NCBI RefSeq assembly: GCF_019511375.1
Contig: NZ_JAEUAO010000001.1
Span: forward strand, 682,001 to 746,000
Origin: Rhizobium herbae
Lineage (GTDB): Bacteria; Pseudomonadota; Alphaproteobacteria; Rhizobiales; Rhizobiaceae
DNA: 64,000 nt
Reading direction: 5' to 3'
Shown here: positions 16,852 through 24,623 of the stretch, in pieces
How the letters are laid out: every line of letters begins with the position of its first letter
Numbering within the stretch: position 1 is the first letter of the stretch
The notes under the pieces: generated by a model
Database searches by the model: none
Seen by the model: the letters and a program-made list of their open reading frames with translations, nothing else
What the model was told of the DNA's origin: nothing
Position numbers and translations under genes: made by a program

Positions 16852-17889
16852 ATGACAAAGCCTCCGAAGTCAGCGCCGATCGGAGTTCCACCGGCTGCCG
16901 GCCCCCTGCCCCGCCGCAGCCGTAGCGCCATGCGTCCGAAGCAGCCACAACCAGATCATCCGATGCCGGCGCGCATAGACCCCTGCCTAGCGACGCTCGT
17001 TGCAAAGCCGCCGAAGGGCAGCGATTGGGCGTTGGAGGTGAAATGGGATGGATACCGCCTCGCCGTCCACATCGAGAATGGCGGCGTGAAGATCCTGACG
17101 CGTGGTGGCCATGACTGGACGGGCCGCTTCCCCTCGATCGTCGCCGAGGCGCCCCGCCTGCCCCTGAAGACGGCCATCCTCGATGGCGAAGCCGTCGTGC
17201 TCGATGGGCAGGGCCGCTCCGATTTCGGCTTGCTGCAGCGCGCGCTCGGCCACCGGCCGGCATCGCATGAACCCGGCGAAATCATGCTCTACGCCTTCGA
17301 TATCCTCTATCTCGACGGCCGCGATCTGCGTCGGCTGCCGCAGCGCGAACGCAGGCGGCTGCTCGAGCCGCTGCTGGAAGGCCGCACGGGCGCCATCCGT
17401 CTATCCGAGGAGGTGGAGGCGGATGGCGAGGCGTTCTTTCGCGTCGCCTGCGAGCTCGGCCTTGAAGGCATCATCGCCAAGCATCGGGCAAAGCCCTATC
17501 GCTCCGGCAAACGGCCGGAATGGTTGAAGATCAAATGCGTCCGCCGCGACCATTTCGCGATCGTCGGTTTCGAGCCGTCGACGGTGCCAGGCGCGATCGG
17601 CCGGCTGCTACTGGCCGCCCGCCAGGGCAGCAGCCTCGTCTATGTCGGCGGCGTCGGAACGGGCTTCACACAGCAATCGTCAGCCAGGCTGCGCGAGCTG
17701 CTGGAGCAGATCCCGACGACGACGCCGGCGGTCAAGCTAGCCCGCAAGAATGCCGTCTTCACCCGGCCGATCCTCGCCGCCGAGATTGAATATCGCGCAT
17801 GGACGGAAGACGGCAAGCTGCGCCATCCGTCGTTCAAGGGCATACACGAAATCAATGACGTCGCGACGATCTATCGGATCGAGGGGTAG
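16852..17889 (+). CDS. ATP-dependent DNA ligase (LigD ligase-domain type)
   Basis: 345 residues. Nucleotidyltransferase motif I EVKWDGYR carries the adenylated Lys64; further motifs are IMLYAFDILYLDG (III), EGIIAKH (IV) and WLKIKC (V), followed by an OB-fold domain ending HPSFKGIHE. This equals the ligase domain of bacterial LigD, which seals breaks in non-homologous end joining. Here there is no polymerase or phosphoesterase domain and no Ku gene in the window, so it is a stand-alone ligase. Start ATG 16852 excludes a degenerate upstream extension. Sits in the cargo zone of the prophage. Confidence 0.88.
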   Translation: MTKPPKSAPIGVPPAAGPLPRRSRSAMRPKQPQPDHPMPARIDPCLATLVAKPPKGSDWALEVKWDGYRLAVHIENGGVKILTRGGHDWTGRFPSIVAEAPRLPLKTAILDGEAVVLDGQGRSDFGLLQRALGHRPASHEPGEIMLYAFDILYLDGRDLRRLPQRERRRLLEPLLEGRTGAIRLSEEVEADGEAFFRVACELGLEGIIAKHRAKPYRSGKRPEWLKIKCVRRDHFAIVGFEPSTVPGAIGRLLLAARQGSSLVYVGGVGTGFTQQSSARLRELLEQIPTTTPAVKLARKNAVFTRPILAAEIEYRAWTEDGKLRHPSFKGIHEINDVATIYRIEG

Positions 17890-18016
17890 TGCGTTACCCC
17901 ACGAATTCCCTTTCCCTCCTGACGGCGAAAGCGCACAATAACCTGCCGCCGGCGGTCTAACGGGCAACCCGACGTTTGAGAGATAATTGCGCTTTCGCCC
18001 AAGTGGAGGGATAGCC

Positions 18017-18217
18017 ATGTCCCTATGCCGCGAAGTGATCAGTGACGCCTCCATCGCTATGATGAGACGCGTGCTTTGCAACGAATGTACTCGCCGGCAG
18101 ATCAAACCTGACAGCATCGAGGGTGAAGAACTGGCGCGCGTGATCATGTATGCATTTATTGGCGGCATGACCGAGGAACGCGAACTGTCCTGTCTCGTGC
18201 GCAATCTGGTTGACTGA
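18017..18217 (+). CDS. Small hypothetical protein
   Basis: 66 residues beginning MSLCREVISDASIAMMRR, with a strong GGAGGGA site nine bases upstream. Mostly helical, two CxxC-like cysteines (LCNECTRRQ). Similar short proteins are common in rhizobia as I recall; function unknown. Confidence 0.55.
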   Translation: MSLCREVISDASIAMMRRVLCNECTRRQIKPDSIEGEELARVIMYAFIGGMTEERELSCLVRNLVD

Positions 18218-18284
18218 GCGTCCGGTTAGGGCAGCGGGCTGGGTAGTGGTGGGCAGCAGATGATCTGGGGGTGATGGGGTTAGT

Positions 18285-18434
18285 TCAACTACGGCTCCGC
18301 TTCTTCGCGACCTGGTACTCGCCTTCGATGACCGCCATACCAATAAGATAGATCAAGATATCCGCAGCTTTTAGATCTTCGGCCGTTTTGAGCGCTATCT
18401 TGAGCATCTCAACCACCCTCACCAAATCGTCCAT
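18285..18434 (-). CDS. 49-residue helical small protein
   Basis: A short ORF beginning MDDLVRVVEMLKIALKTAED and ending VAKKRSRS, with a good GGGGAG site six bases before the ATG. Predicted as two amphipathic helices (LVRVVEMLKIALKTAEDL; DILIYLIGMAVI) and a basic tail. Short enough to be missed by length filters. Function unknown. Confidence 0.5.
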   Translation of the reverse strand: MDDLVRVVEMLKIALKTAEDLKAADILIYLIGMAVIEGEYQVAKKRSRS

Positions 18435-18573
18435 TGTCTCCCCGCCCCAATATCAATAGTTGAAATCAAGAGACGATAACTCAACTTCAAACAGTCGCAA
18501 GAGCAGACGAGAGGGTGTAACCGATCAAATGATCACATTCTGCGGCGCTAAGTGCCGGCGCGTGACCGTTTAG

Positions 18574-19011
18574 CTAGCGAGGCTCAACGTAGATAACGGC
18601 ATTGGCAACCAGCTGCTTTTTTTGTGATCCCGTGAACGCGCCCCAAACCTCACCGTGGTGTGGGTTGGCGGGCAGCGGATCGTAGCCTACGGAAAAACCG
18701 ACCCCCCTCAAGAACGCCGCGGTGAATCTGACCGCCCCGATGAATGGCGGCTGAAGCACGTAAACCTGAGGATTATGACCGCTTTCAATAATCGAGTTTT
18801 CTAGGTCGACAGACATCCCACCATTTTCACCACTGGAGGCTTGGAAGGCGGCGGAAGAGACCCGCCGACCCTGCGGAGCCTTCTCGTCATCCACTAGGTG
18901 GTAAGGCGAAATCCGTCTAAGGACCCCGTGGGACCCCAGGATTTCGTCGTGATCGTGAATTTTGACATTCCCATTTTCATCAAGCGGCGGTGGCGCGAGC
19001 GGCAACTGCAT
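18574..19011 (-). CDS. Third gene of TIGR04255 operon, unknown
   Basis: 145 residues. Features: GVLRRISPYHLVDDEK, then RRVSSAAFQAS and MSVDLEN, and a C-terminal half ending YDPLPANPHHGEVWGAFTG. I recall small proteins with a similar LRRI...SSAAF...MSVD pattern in varied bacteria without assigned function. The start overlaps the preceding gene by 32 bases, which implies tight coupling in a three-gene operon. No catalytic motif identified. Confidence 0.6.
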   Translation of the reverse strand: MQLPLAPPPLDENGNVKIHDHDEILGSHGVLRRISPYHLVDDEKAPQGRRVSSAAFQASSGENGGMSVDLENSIIESGHNPQVYVLQPPFIGAVRFTAAFLRGVGFSVGYDPLPANPHHGEVWGAFTGSQKKQLVANAVIYVEPR

Positions 19012-19495
19012 TCTCCAGCTCGTTCAGCCATTCGGCAACAACGGTGAATTCATTAGACAAAGCCATCTCTTCGCAAAGGTCATTAGGACCATATCGGGTG
19101 GCAACGACGTCGAAGGGAGCTCGGATATGAATCTCGATATCATATTCGAGAGAATGCCACTCAATCTGGAGGTCGCCGTTGATTCCAGGAACGACTTGTG
19201 GCTCGTGGACATCATGCGGACATGCTGATGAGATCAGTGACATCGCGAAGTTCGCACAATGAAATGACACGGGTCCCGCACCATAGCCGTTCCAGCCTCT
19301 CGGCAAGCGAATCAGTTTTTCAACGCGGCTCACGAAGCGATCATGCCAGGGTAGGCTCGATACATTCAGAACGCGCTTCGCAGGAATACGCTCAATCGTA
19401 GCGCCACCAAGGTCTGTAGTGGTACTGGTTGGTGGGAATTTTTCGTCGGGTGCTGTCGATACCGATGCGGCGGCTATCACAAAATTCTCTCCCAA
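18980..19495 (-). CDS. Second gene of TIGR04255 operon, unknown
   Basis: 171 residues. Centre: RLPRGWNGYGAGPVSFHCANFA followed by PQVVPGINGDLQIEWHSLEYDIEIHI, a pattern of alternating strands with an EWH motif; the C-terminus is helical (FTVVAEWLNELENAVAARA). Overlaps the TIGR04255 gene by 19 bases and the third gene by 32. I recall GWxGY/EWH small proteins beside TIGR04255 genes elsewhere, but cannot verify here. Function unknown. Confidence 0.6.
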   Translation of the reverse strand: MGENFVIAAASVSTAPDEKFPPTSTTTDLGGATIERIPAKRVLNVSSLPWHDRFVSRVEKLIRLPRGWNGYGAGPVSFHCANFAMSLISSACPHDVHEPQVVPGINGDLQIEWHSLEYDIEIHIRAPFDVVATRYGPNDLCEEMALSNEFTVVAEWLNELENAVAARATAA

Positions 19496-20295
19496 GTATT
19501 GTGTGCGGCTTCCGATGTTATATGGGTAAATTCGTTTACAATTGTAACCCTGGCCGCACGCATGAACTCCATCACATTTCCGGGGGTCCCGACGCTAGGG
19601 CTACCGCGAACCGTAAATTGAAGAATCGCAATGCGGTCACCTTTATAGTCGATTGCAGATATAACCTCGCAAATCAATCTTGCGTAAGGTGATCCATCTG
19701 GTTTCGTGAGTATTCTTCGATACACTGCATTCATATCCGCCGGAGGTTGCCCTCCGAAATCAAATATTCGCAAAGAGCCCGAAGGATCAAATTTTGACCC
19801 TGTCCCAGCCGCAACATGGTTAGTGTAAGTCACTTCAACTTGGTTGCATACGAGGCTTTTACCCGATGGTGATAACGTGCGGAAATAATCCGACAGTTGC
19901 ATCAACTCGGTCTGGAACTTAGCTAGGAGCGTGTCAAAGCGCGGGTACTCGCCGTTTGGCCCAATCTTCCTCCAATTGTGCAGTAGTCTATCGTTCTGGA
20001 ATTGGATCAGTTCATGCTGGTCCGACGTCAAAAACCAATATCGGCTGTGCTGAGTACCGTTTCCGACACTAAATGACAGCTGCTGGGTGCCGGGCGGCCC
20101 AAATGTTTCAAAGGTGGGCTGAAGCGGGGGATTTTCCGTAACAATAGGGTACGCGTTCTTATAAAGCTTCCAGACATCACCCGCAAAAATGTGCTGGTAG
20201 CCTTCCGCAGGGGGGAACTGAACACCCAGAACCACTTCGTTCAAAGGTGGGTTCTTATAATCTGGAAGGTCTTTAGGTCGCGTCGAAGTCGCCAT
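19477..20295 (-). CDS. TIGR04255 family protein
   Basis: 272 residues. The N-terminus YKNPPLNEVVLGVQFPP matches the signature of the sporadically distributed TIGR04255 family (NPPL-x-EV-x(5,7)-FPP). The rest is predicted alpha/beta with no visible catalytic residues. It leads a three-gene overlapping operon (to 18574) at the cargo end of the prophage, between late genes and attL, with its own probable promoter. TIGR04255 genes are scattered and often in mobile or defence-rich DNA, which fits a phage-borne defence or exclusion role, but no function has been read from sequence. Confidence 0.8.
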   Translation of the reverse strand: MATSTRPKDLPDYKNPPLNEVVLGVQFPPAEGYQHIFAGDVWKLYKNAYPIVTENPPLQPTFETFGPPGTQQLSFSVGNGTQHSRYWFLTSDQHELIQFQNDRLLHNWRKIGPNGEYPRFDTLLAKFQTELMQLSDYFRTLSPSGKSLVCNQVEVTYTNHVAAGTGSKFDPSGSLRIFDFGGQPPADMNAVYRRILTKPDGSPYARLICEVISAIDYKGDRIAILQFTVRGSPSVGTPGNVMEFMRAARVTIVNEFTHITSEAAHNTWERIL

Positions 20296-20307
20296 TTTAC
20301 GTCCATT

Positions 20308-20313
20308 ATTGTA
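20308..20313 (-). promoter_or_regulatory. Possible -10 box for the TIGR04255 operon
   Basis: TACAAT on the minus strand, 13 bases before the TIGR04255 ATG. No clear -35 at the right spacing. The upstream late gene ends 60 bases before the ATG, so readthrough is also possible. Confidence 0.25.
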
Positions 20314-20355
20314 TCGCTCGATCGATATGGCACTTTCGCCGAGATTGCAACGTGG

Positions 20356-20694
20356 TCATTGTGATAGGGTCACACGACCATCATAATTGAAATGATGAAG
20401 GGGTGATGGACACGACGCGATTTCCAGATCCTCGGCGGTGAACGCTGAACTGGCAAAAGCAACCCCCAACCTGACTTTGGCCGCACCGGCCGGGACCGTA
20501 AGGGGATCGATCGACAGCACCATATCGTAGGCCGCAGCATCTGGCACCGCCCCGACTGCGTCACCATCCCATGCATCGAAGGCGCCCGTCGTGTTGTCCG
20601 ATGCCAGCAGTGCGCGATGGCGAATACTAGCCTCGACGACCAGGTCAGCGGAATTAGCCGCCGTGTTGGCTGTAGGAACAATTTCAGTTGCCAT
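20356..20694 (-). CDS. Phage hypothetical protein at end of late operon
   Basis: 112 residues from ATG 20694, which follows AGGAGG by five bases. Ala/Val-rich beta-type sequence (VVEASIRHRALLASDNTTGA, LSIDPLTVPAGAAKVRLGVA). Possibly a small virion or fibre-associated protein by style and position; not recognised. Confidence 0.55.
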   Translation of the reverse strand: MATEIVPTANTAANSADLVVEASIRHRALLASDNTTGAFDAWDGDAVGAVPDAAAYDMVLSIDPLTVPAGAAKVRLGVAFASSAFTAEDLEIASCPSPLHHFNYDGRVTLSQ

Positions 20695-20827
20695 CACGTC
20701 CTCCTATTGGAGGGCTGATCAGCCCTTTGTACCTTCAAGGCGTGACAGGGCTTGACTGATACGTGCATTCTGTCAGCTTACGCGCTTAGGACGCGGGGGC
20801 GTCTGCAGGTACTTCAGGGGATACTTC

Positions 20828-21160
20828 ATGAAAATTCGTATTGTTGCGCTGGCCTTCGCGCTGGCAGTTGTTGGCTGTGCAAAGCGTCCGGACGCTATCG
20901 TTCCTGTTGATATTCCGATGGCCGCTTACACGAATCTCGGCTGTCCGGCCTTGGTGCAAGAATTGCTGAAAGAGCAGAACAATCTGGCGGCCCTCTCCAA
21001 GCAACAAAACCAGGCAGCCACGGGAGATGCGGTTGGCGTCTTCCTCATTGGTGTTCCAACGTCGAGCACGTTTGGCGGCGACAAGGAGGGTCAGGTCGCT
21101 GTTTCCAAGGGCAAGGTCAACGCCATCAATTCGGCTATCATGAGCAAGGGCTGCAAATAG
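20828..21160 (+). CDS. Small lipoprotein, phage moron
   Basis: 110 residues: lipoprotein signal MKIRIVALAFALAVVGC, a helical KEQNNLAALSKQQNQAA segment, a GVFLIGVPTSSTFGG turn and a C-terminal helix ending SKGCK. It is on the plus strand inside a block of minus-strand late genes and has its own terminator, which marks it as a moron probably expressed from the prophage. Lipoproteins of this kind can block superinfection (for example Cor or Bor types), but no homology is claimed. Confidence 0.65.
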   Translation: MKIRIVALAFALAVVGCAKRPDAIVPVDIPMAAYTNLGCPALVQELLKEQNNLAALSKQQNQAATGDAVGVFLIGVPTSSTFGGDKEGQVAVSKGKVNAINSAIMSKGCK

Positions 21161-21176
21161 CGGCCAATAAAGAAAG

Positions 21177-21209
21177 GGCGGCGAATGCCTCGCCGCCTCC
21201 TCTTTTTTT
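21177..21209 (+). terminator. Intrinsic terminator of the lipoprotein gene
   Basis: GGCGGCGA (21177-21184) pairs perfectly with TCGCCGCC (21190-21197), a five-base loop between, then TCCTCTTTTTTT. Classic rho-independent terminator 17 bases after the stop. Confidence 0.9.
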
Positions 21210-21211
21210 GA

Positions 21212-21544
21212 TCAGTTGTCCTTCTCGATCTTAGCGCCAAACCAACGCAGAAACAAAACTTCAGACCCGCGCGGCCCAAGATAGGCGAGGCTACCGACGA
21301 TAGTCGGCCGGAGCAGCGGCCCCGCGTCGATCCAGATTGCCACCCCTTCCCCGATTATTGCCATGCCGAGCGCCAGCGGGCACTCCCAGGCAAGTTCCTT
21401 ACCGAAGAACTTCTTCCGGTGGGACCGGCGAACTTCGGTGGTGTGCCACATCAACCTCCCCATCACGGCGGCTATGATCGTCGTCAGCCCGCCGCCGAGC
21501 TGCGCGATGAGCATCTCGACGAGCGATTGATACTTTTCGGGCAT
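21212..21544 (-). CDS. Holin-like membrane protein (LydA/holin superfamily III type)
   Basis: 110 residues from ATG 21544. N-terminal hydrophobic LVEMLIAQLGGGLTTIIAAVMGRLMW, a basic loop (EVRRSHRKKFFGKELAWE), then hydrophobic ALGMAIIGEGVAIW and VGSLAYLGPRGSEVLFL. The layout and position beside the endolysin fit LydA-like holins that permeabilise the inner membrane at lysis. Charged C-terminus AKIEKDN. Confidence 0.7.
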   Translation of the reverse strand: MPEKYQSLVEMLIAQLGGGLTTIIAAVMGRLMWHTTEVRRSHRKKFFGKELAWECPLALGMAIIGEGVAIWIDAGPLLRPTIVGSLAYLGPRGSEVLFLRWFGAKIEKDN

Positions 21545-21570
21545 ATGCCGCGTCTCCCCGTCATTGTCTG

Positions 21571-21816
21571 TCAGCGAATCGGCGGCTGCGGCTTGAACAA
21601 GCCTATAAATCCGTCGCGCAAGATGTTGACCGCGGTCTTCATCGCGCCCAGTACGGCAATCGCGATCGTGGTATAGGTCGGGTCGACAAACGACTTCGAG
21701 CATTCAATTGCGCCACCGGGAAGCGTCGTGCAGCCGGTGGCGAGCAGGATCGCCGTCACAAAGCCCAGGAGGGCGATGACGACATTGAGAATGTTGTGAA
21801 AGAGATTGCTGTTCAC
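21571..21816 (-). CDS. Small phage membrane protein of the lysis module
   Basis: 81 residues from GTG 21816, preceded by AAGGAGC. Helix NVVIALLGFVTAILLATGC ends in a lipobox-like ATGC, then a second hydrophobic stretch (TTIAIAVLGAMKTAV). It lies between endolysin and holin-like genes, so it may be an antiholin, second holin or spanin-type lipoprotein; these cannot be told apart here. Confidence 0.55.
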   Translation of the reverse strand: MNSNLFHNILNVVIALLGFVTAILLATGCTTLPGGAIECSKSFVDPTYTTIAIAVLGAMKTAVNILRDGFIGLFKPQPPIR

Positions 21817-21829
21817 GACGATGCTCCTT

Positions 21830-22522
21830 TCAAGCTTCGTTGGTGGAAAGTTTCCCGTCGCTCTGGACGGTCGGAAGTGCTCCTTCGGGCAACGGCTCGC
21901 CTTTCGGCCACCAGTAGCCAGTGACGCGCGAGACGGCGAAGGGCTTGATGTTGACGGCGTCGGCTTGGTTGCCACCGAGCACCATGATGTTGCCGGCCAC
22001 ATCCCGACCGGTGACGAAGCCGACATGGCCGCCGCCGTTGCGTTTGAAGGTGACGAGCGCGCCGACGGCTGGCTTTTCGAGCTTCACACCCCATCGCTCA
22101 TAGGAACGGGCCATGCCGGACCGCGTCGAGGCGATGCCGACGGATTCGAGAACGAAACCAACGAAGCCGGCGCACCAGGGTGTTTCGTCGTCCGCGAACG
22201 GTAGGCCGAGAACCTTCCACATAGCGAGGATTTCCGGCGCATGGTTTTTGCCCTTGATCTCGCGAAGGCCAGAATATCGCCGCGCAAACGTCAACCAGCG
22301 CGGCTCGCCGGTTCCGAGCGGCTTCTGCCCAGCGACCGCATAGCCAAACAGCTTTTCGAGTGTGACCGGACCAACATAGGGCCGCGCCTGCAGCCCCTTG
22401 GCGACCTTGAAAGCGATGATCGCCTTTTCGGTTGATGGCCCCATGATGCCGTCGGCGCCCGCCGGACCGACCGAATAGCCAAGCGCAAGCAGCCGCTTCT
22501 GGATGTCCAGAATGGTTTTCAT
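21830..22522 (-). CDS. Phage endolysin: PG-binding domain plus TIGR02594-type hydrolase
   Basis: 230 residues. Residues about 5-60 form a peptidoglycan-binding domain 1 (IQKRLLALGYSVGPAGADG, TEKAIIAFK). Residues about 75-210 form a CHAP/NlpC-like hydrolase with catalytic Cys117 (ETPWCAGFVG) and His166 (GGGHVGFV). No signal peptide, so release depends on a holin. It degrades the cell wall for lysis. Confidence 0.85.
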   Translation of the reverse strand: MKTILDIQKRLLALGYSVGPAGADGIMGPSTEKAIIAFKVAKGLQARPYVGPVTLEKLFGYAVAGQKPLGTGEPRWLTFARRYSGLREIKGKNHAPEILAMWKVLGLPFADDETPWCAGFVGFVLESVGIASTRSGMARSYERWGVKLEKPAVGALVTFKRNGGGHVGFVTGRDVAGNIMVLGGNQADAVNIKPFAVSRVTGYWWPKGEPLPEGALPTVQSDGKLSTNEA

Positions 22523-22639
22523 AACGATGTCCTTTGATGTGGAAGTAAGATCAGGACGATTGCTACGTGGCGCCGTCCGGCGAGGACGGCTGATGCCCAG
22601 CTCCGCGTACCCGCCGCAGCCGAGCCCAATTTGTACCGG

Positions 22640-22966
22640 CTATGGCCAAGCGAATGCCGGCAGCTCGGCGATCAATTCCGCGACGGTCGGCTGTGTTCGC
22701 TCGCCGGCCGTCACCCTGCCCAGTTCCGCCGTGGCGTAGGTCCAGACGGCCGATCGCCAGGCAAACAGCGCCTCGGCCTCGGCTGCGAATTGCGGATTGG
22801 GATCATCGCGATAGCTGACGGCCGACTGGATGCTGTCGTAGTTGCGCTCGTGCGCCTTGGCTTCCAGGTGCGCCTGGATAGCGCCGGAATATTCGGCCAT
22901 CGCTGCCGCCAAGGCTTCGGCCGCGCGCTGCTCGGCCGTGACGACCTTGGAAAAATCAATTGTCAT
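22640..22966 (-). CDS. Phage hypothetical, possibly tail-fibre associated
   Basis: 108 residues, beginning MTIDFSKVVTAEQRAAEALA; helical and Ala/Glu-rich with a conserved-looking YDSIQSAVSYRDDPNPQFAAEAEALF segment as seen in phage genes next to tail fibres. Overlaps the preceding gene by 11 bases. May help fibre assembly; inferred from place only. Confidence 0.6.
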   Translation of the reverse strand: MTIDFSKVVTAEQRAAEALAAAMAEYSGAIQAHLEAKAHERNYDSIQSAVSYRDDPNPQFAAEAEALFAWRSAVWTYATAELGRVTAGERTQPTVAELIAELPAFAWP

Positions 22967-23282
22967 CGGCCGGAGCCTCCTGATTGTTGAGATCGACAGG
23001 CAGCGACACCGGCCCGTCGCTGGTCGTCACAATGGGCTCGGGGAACGAGACGTTCTGCGACGGGTTCGAGCGGTGCGGAAAGAGCAGCGTCACTTCCAGT
23101 TGACCACCTTGACGATGGACAGGGCCGGCGAACCATTCGCTATCGATCGAGCCGTAGGGAAGCGTTGCTCCGTCCGGCAATGGCGATAAGTCGAAGGCGA
23201 CGCCATTGACCGTCAGGACGTCGCCGGCCACCGAAACCGTCAGGCTCTCATCACGCCGTTGCGGGGAAAGATTAATGCGCAT
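22956..23282 (-). CDS. Phage hypothetical near tail fibre
   Basis: 108 residues from ATG 23282, with GGGAGGT upstream; the ATG overlaps the stop of the tail-fibre gene. Beta-rich (SLTVSVAGDVLTVNGVAFDL, DSEWFAGPVHRQGG) and ends in an acidic tail. Probably a small virion or fibre-accessory protein. Confidence 0.6.
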   Translation of the reverse strand: MRINLSPQRRDESLTVSVAGDVLTVNGVAFDLSPLPDGATLPYGSIDSEWFAGPVHRQGGQLEVTLLFPHRSNPSQNVSFPEPIVTTSDGPVSLPVDLNNQEAPADDN

Positions 23283-24403
23283 CAGAACCACCTCCCGACT
23301 GCCGCCATATTCATCAGCTTGGCGTTTCCGGCCGGATTTGAAGACGAGTTCCACGCAACGTAGTTCACGCTCGTCAGAGTCTTGGAAAGCGAGCTTCCTC
23401 CGCCGACATAGCCGGCGTCATTGCGTTCGAAATCGTAGGTAATTTTCGGCGTGAAAATTGCGAACGCGGCCGGGAACGTCCAGAGAAACGAATTGCTGCC
23501 GAACAGAGAACCGCGCGCTGTCGTGATCGCCTGGGACGCCAGGTCTTGCCCGATCGTGCAAATCAGCGTGCCATCGGCGAATTTGACGTACTCGCCGTTG
23601 CCGTTGTTGCCCTTTTCGATCAGTGCGCCCGTGGCAATACCGCCCGACTGAGAAACCGGGCCCTGCACGGGATGCTCGATGCGCTGCCATGCGTTCGGCC
23701 AGCTCGCCGCGTTGACCGTCGATGTGTAGCGCTTCCACGCCGAGCCGGATGCTGTGCTGTGCATGATCTGGGTATAGCCATCGGCGTCAACGCGGCGCAT
23801 GACAACCAGAATACCCGTGTACGTCGTCGCTGCCGCAGACGTCGGGCCATTCAACCAGCTGCCACCAATCGTGTAGATGCCGGGATAGGTGATGGTGTTG
23901 AAATCGCCGTCAATCAGTCCTACGCCGGCGTTACTCGGCAACGGCGCGACGCCGCCATGCACCGGGCCAAGCTTGGCGAGCAAAGCCGTCATGGTGTCCG
24001 CGGCCACAATGTCGCGCCCCTTGGCCTTGAAGTCGGCAAGTGCCGCCGCGCCCGGCCCGCTGAAATAGGGAAGCTTGTCGGCCGCGCTGATCAAACCGGC
24101 GATCGCGGCGAGGTCGCCATCGGTCAGCGTTTCGAGCAGCACACGGACACGATCCTGGAACCGCGTCACGTCACCCTTCGGCTGGATCGCATAGGTGGCC
24201 GTATTTTGGGTCGGTCCCGGCCAGGGATAGGCGAGCGTAATCGCTGAGCCGGCAATAGCGGCGATCGGGATAGCCAGCCCAACATGGGCGCCGAAGAAAT
24301 CGCCTTCGCGCACATTGGCCCAGCTGACCGATTGCCCGGTCACCGACACCTGGCCATTGGTAACAGAGGCCGTGCCGGAGCGGATCAGATCGTCATTCGC
24401 CAT
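23282..24403 (-). CDS. Phage tail fibre protein
   Basis: 373 residues. N-terminal domain DLIRSGTASVTNGQVSVTG is a typical baseplate-attachment start. The middle has fibre-like repeats (GVGLIDGDFNTITYPGIYT), and the C-terminus has a receptor-binding-type beta domain (NGEYVKFADGTLICTIGQD, NAGYVGGGSSLSKTL). It should contact the host surface. Overlaps genes on both sides. Confidence 0.75.
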   Translation of the reverse strand: MANDDLIRSGTASVTNGQVSVTGQSVSWANVREGDFFGAHVGLAIPIAAIAGSAITLAYPWPGPTQNTATYAIQPKGDVTRFQDRVRVLLETLTDGDLAAIAGLISAADKLPYFSGPGAAALADFKAKGRDIVAADTMTALLAKLGPVHGGVAPLPSNAGVGLIDGDFNTITYPGIYTIGGSWLNGPTSAAATTYTGILVVMRRVDADGYTQIMHSTASGSAWKRYTSTVNAASWPNAWQRIEHPVQGPVSQSGGIATGALIEKGNNGNGEYVKFADGTLICTIGQDLASQAITTARGSLFGSNSFLWTFPAAFAIFTPKITYDFERNDAGYVGGGSSLSKTLTSVNYVAWNSSSNPAGNAKLMNMAAVGRWF

Positions 24404-24623
24404 TGGCTAGCTCCTCCGATGCTGCCGGCATGGTGCCAATCCGGTCGCGCAGGGTTTGATTTTCCGCCAGCAGCGCGGCGATCGTCTCGTTGCGGTTGAT
24501 CAGATGCTGCGCCAGGGCGAGGTTTCGTTCACGCAGATAGTCGGCAAGGTTCGCCAGCTCATTGAGCCGGGCGCTGAGGCTGATGGGAAAGGGCGTTTCT
24601 GCCGCCATGGGGCTGTCGGTCAT
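24393..24623 (-). CDS. Small coiled-coil phage protein
   Basis: 76 residues, almost wholly a coiled coil (LNELANLADYLRERNLALAQ, ETIAALLAENQTLRDRIG). It overlaps the tail-fibre gene start and abuts the tail-tip gene. Probably structural or an assembly factor. Confidence 0.6.
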   Translation of the reverse strand: MTDSPMAAETPFPISLSARLNELANLADYLRERNLALAQHLINRNETIAALLAENQTLRDRIGTMPAASEELANGE

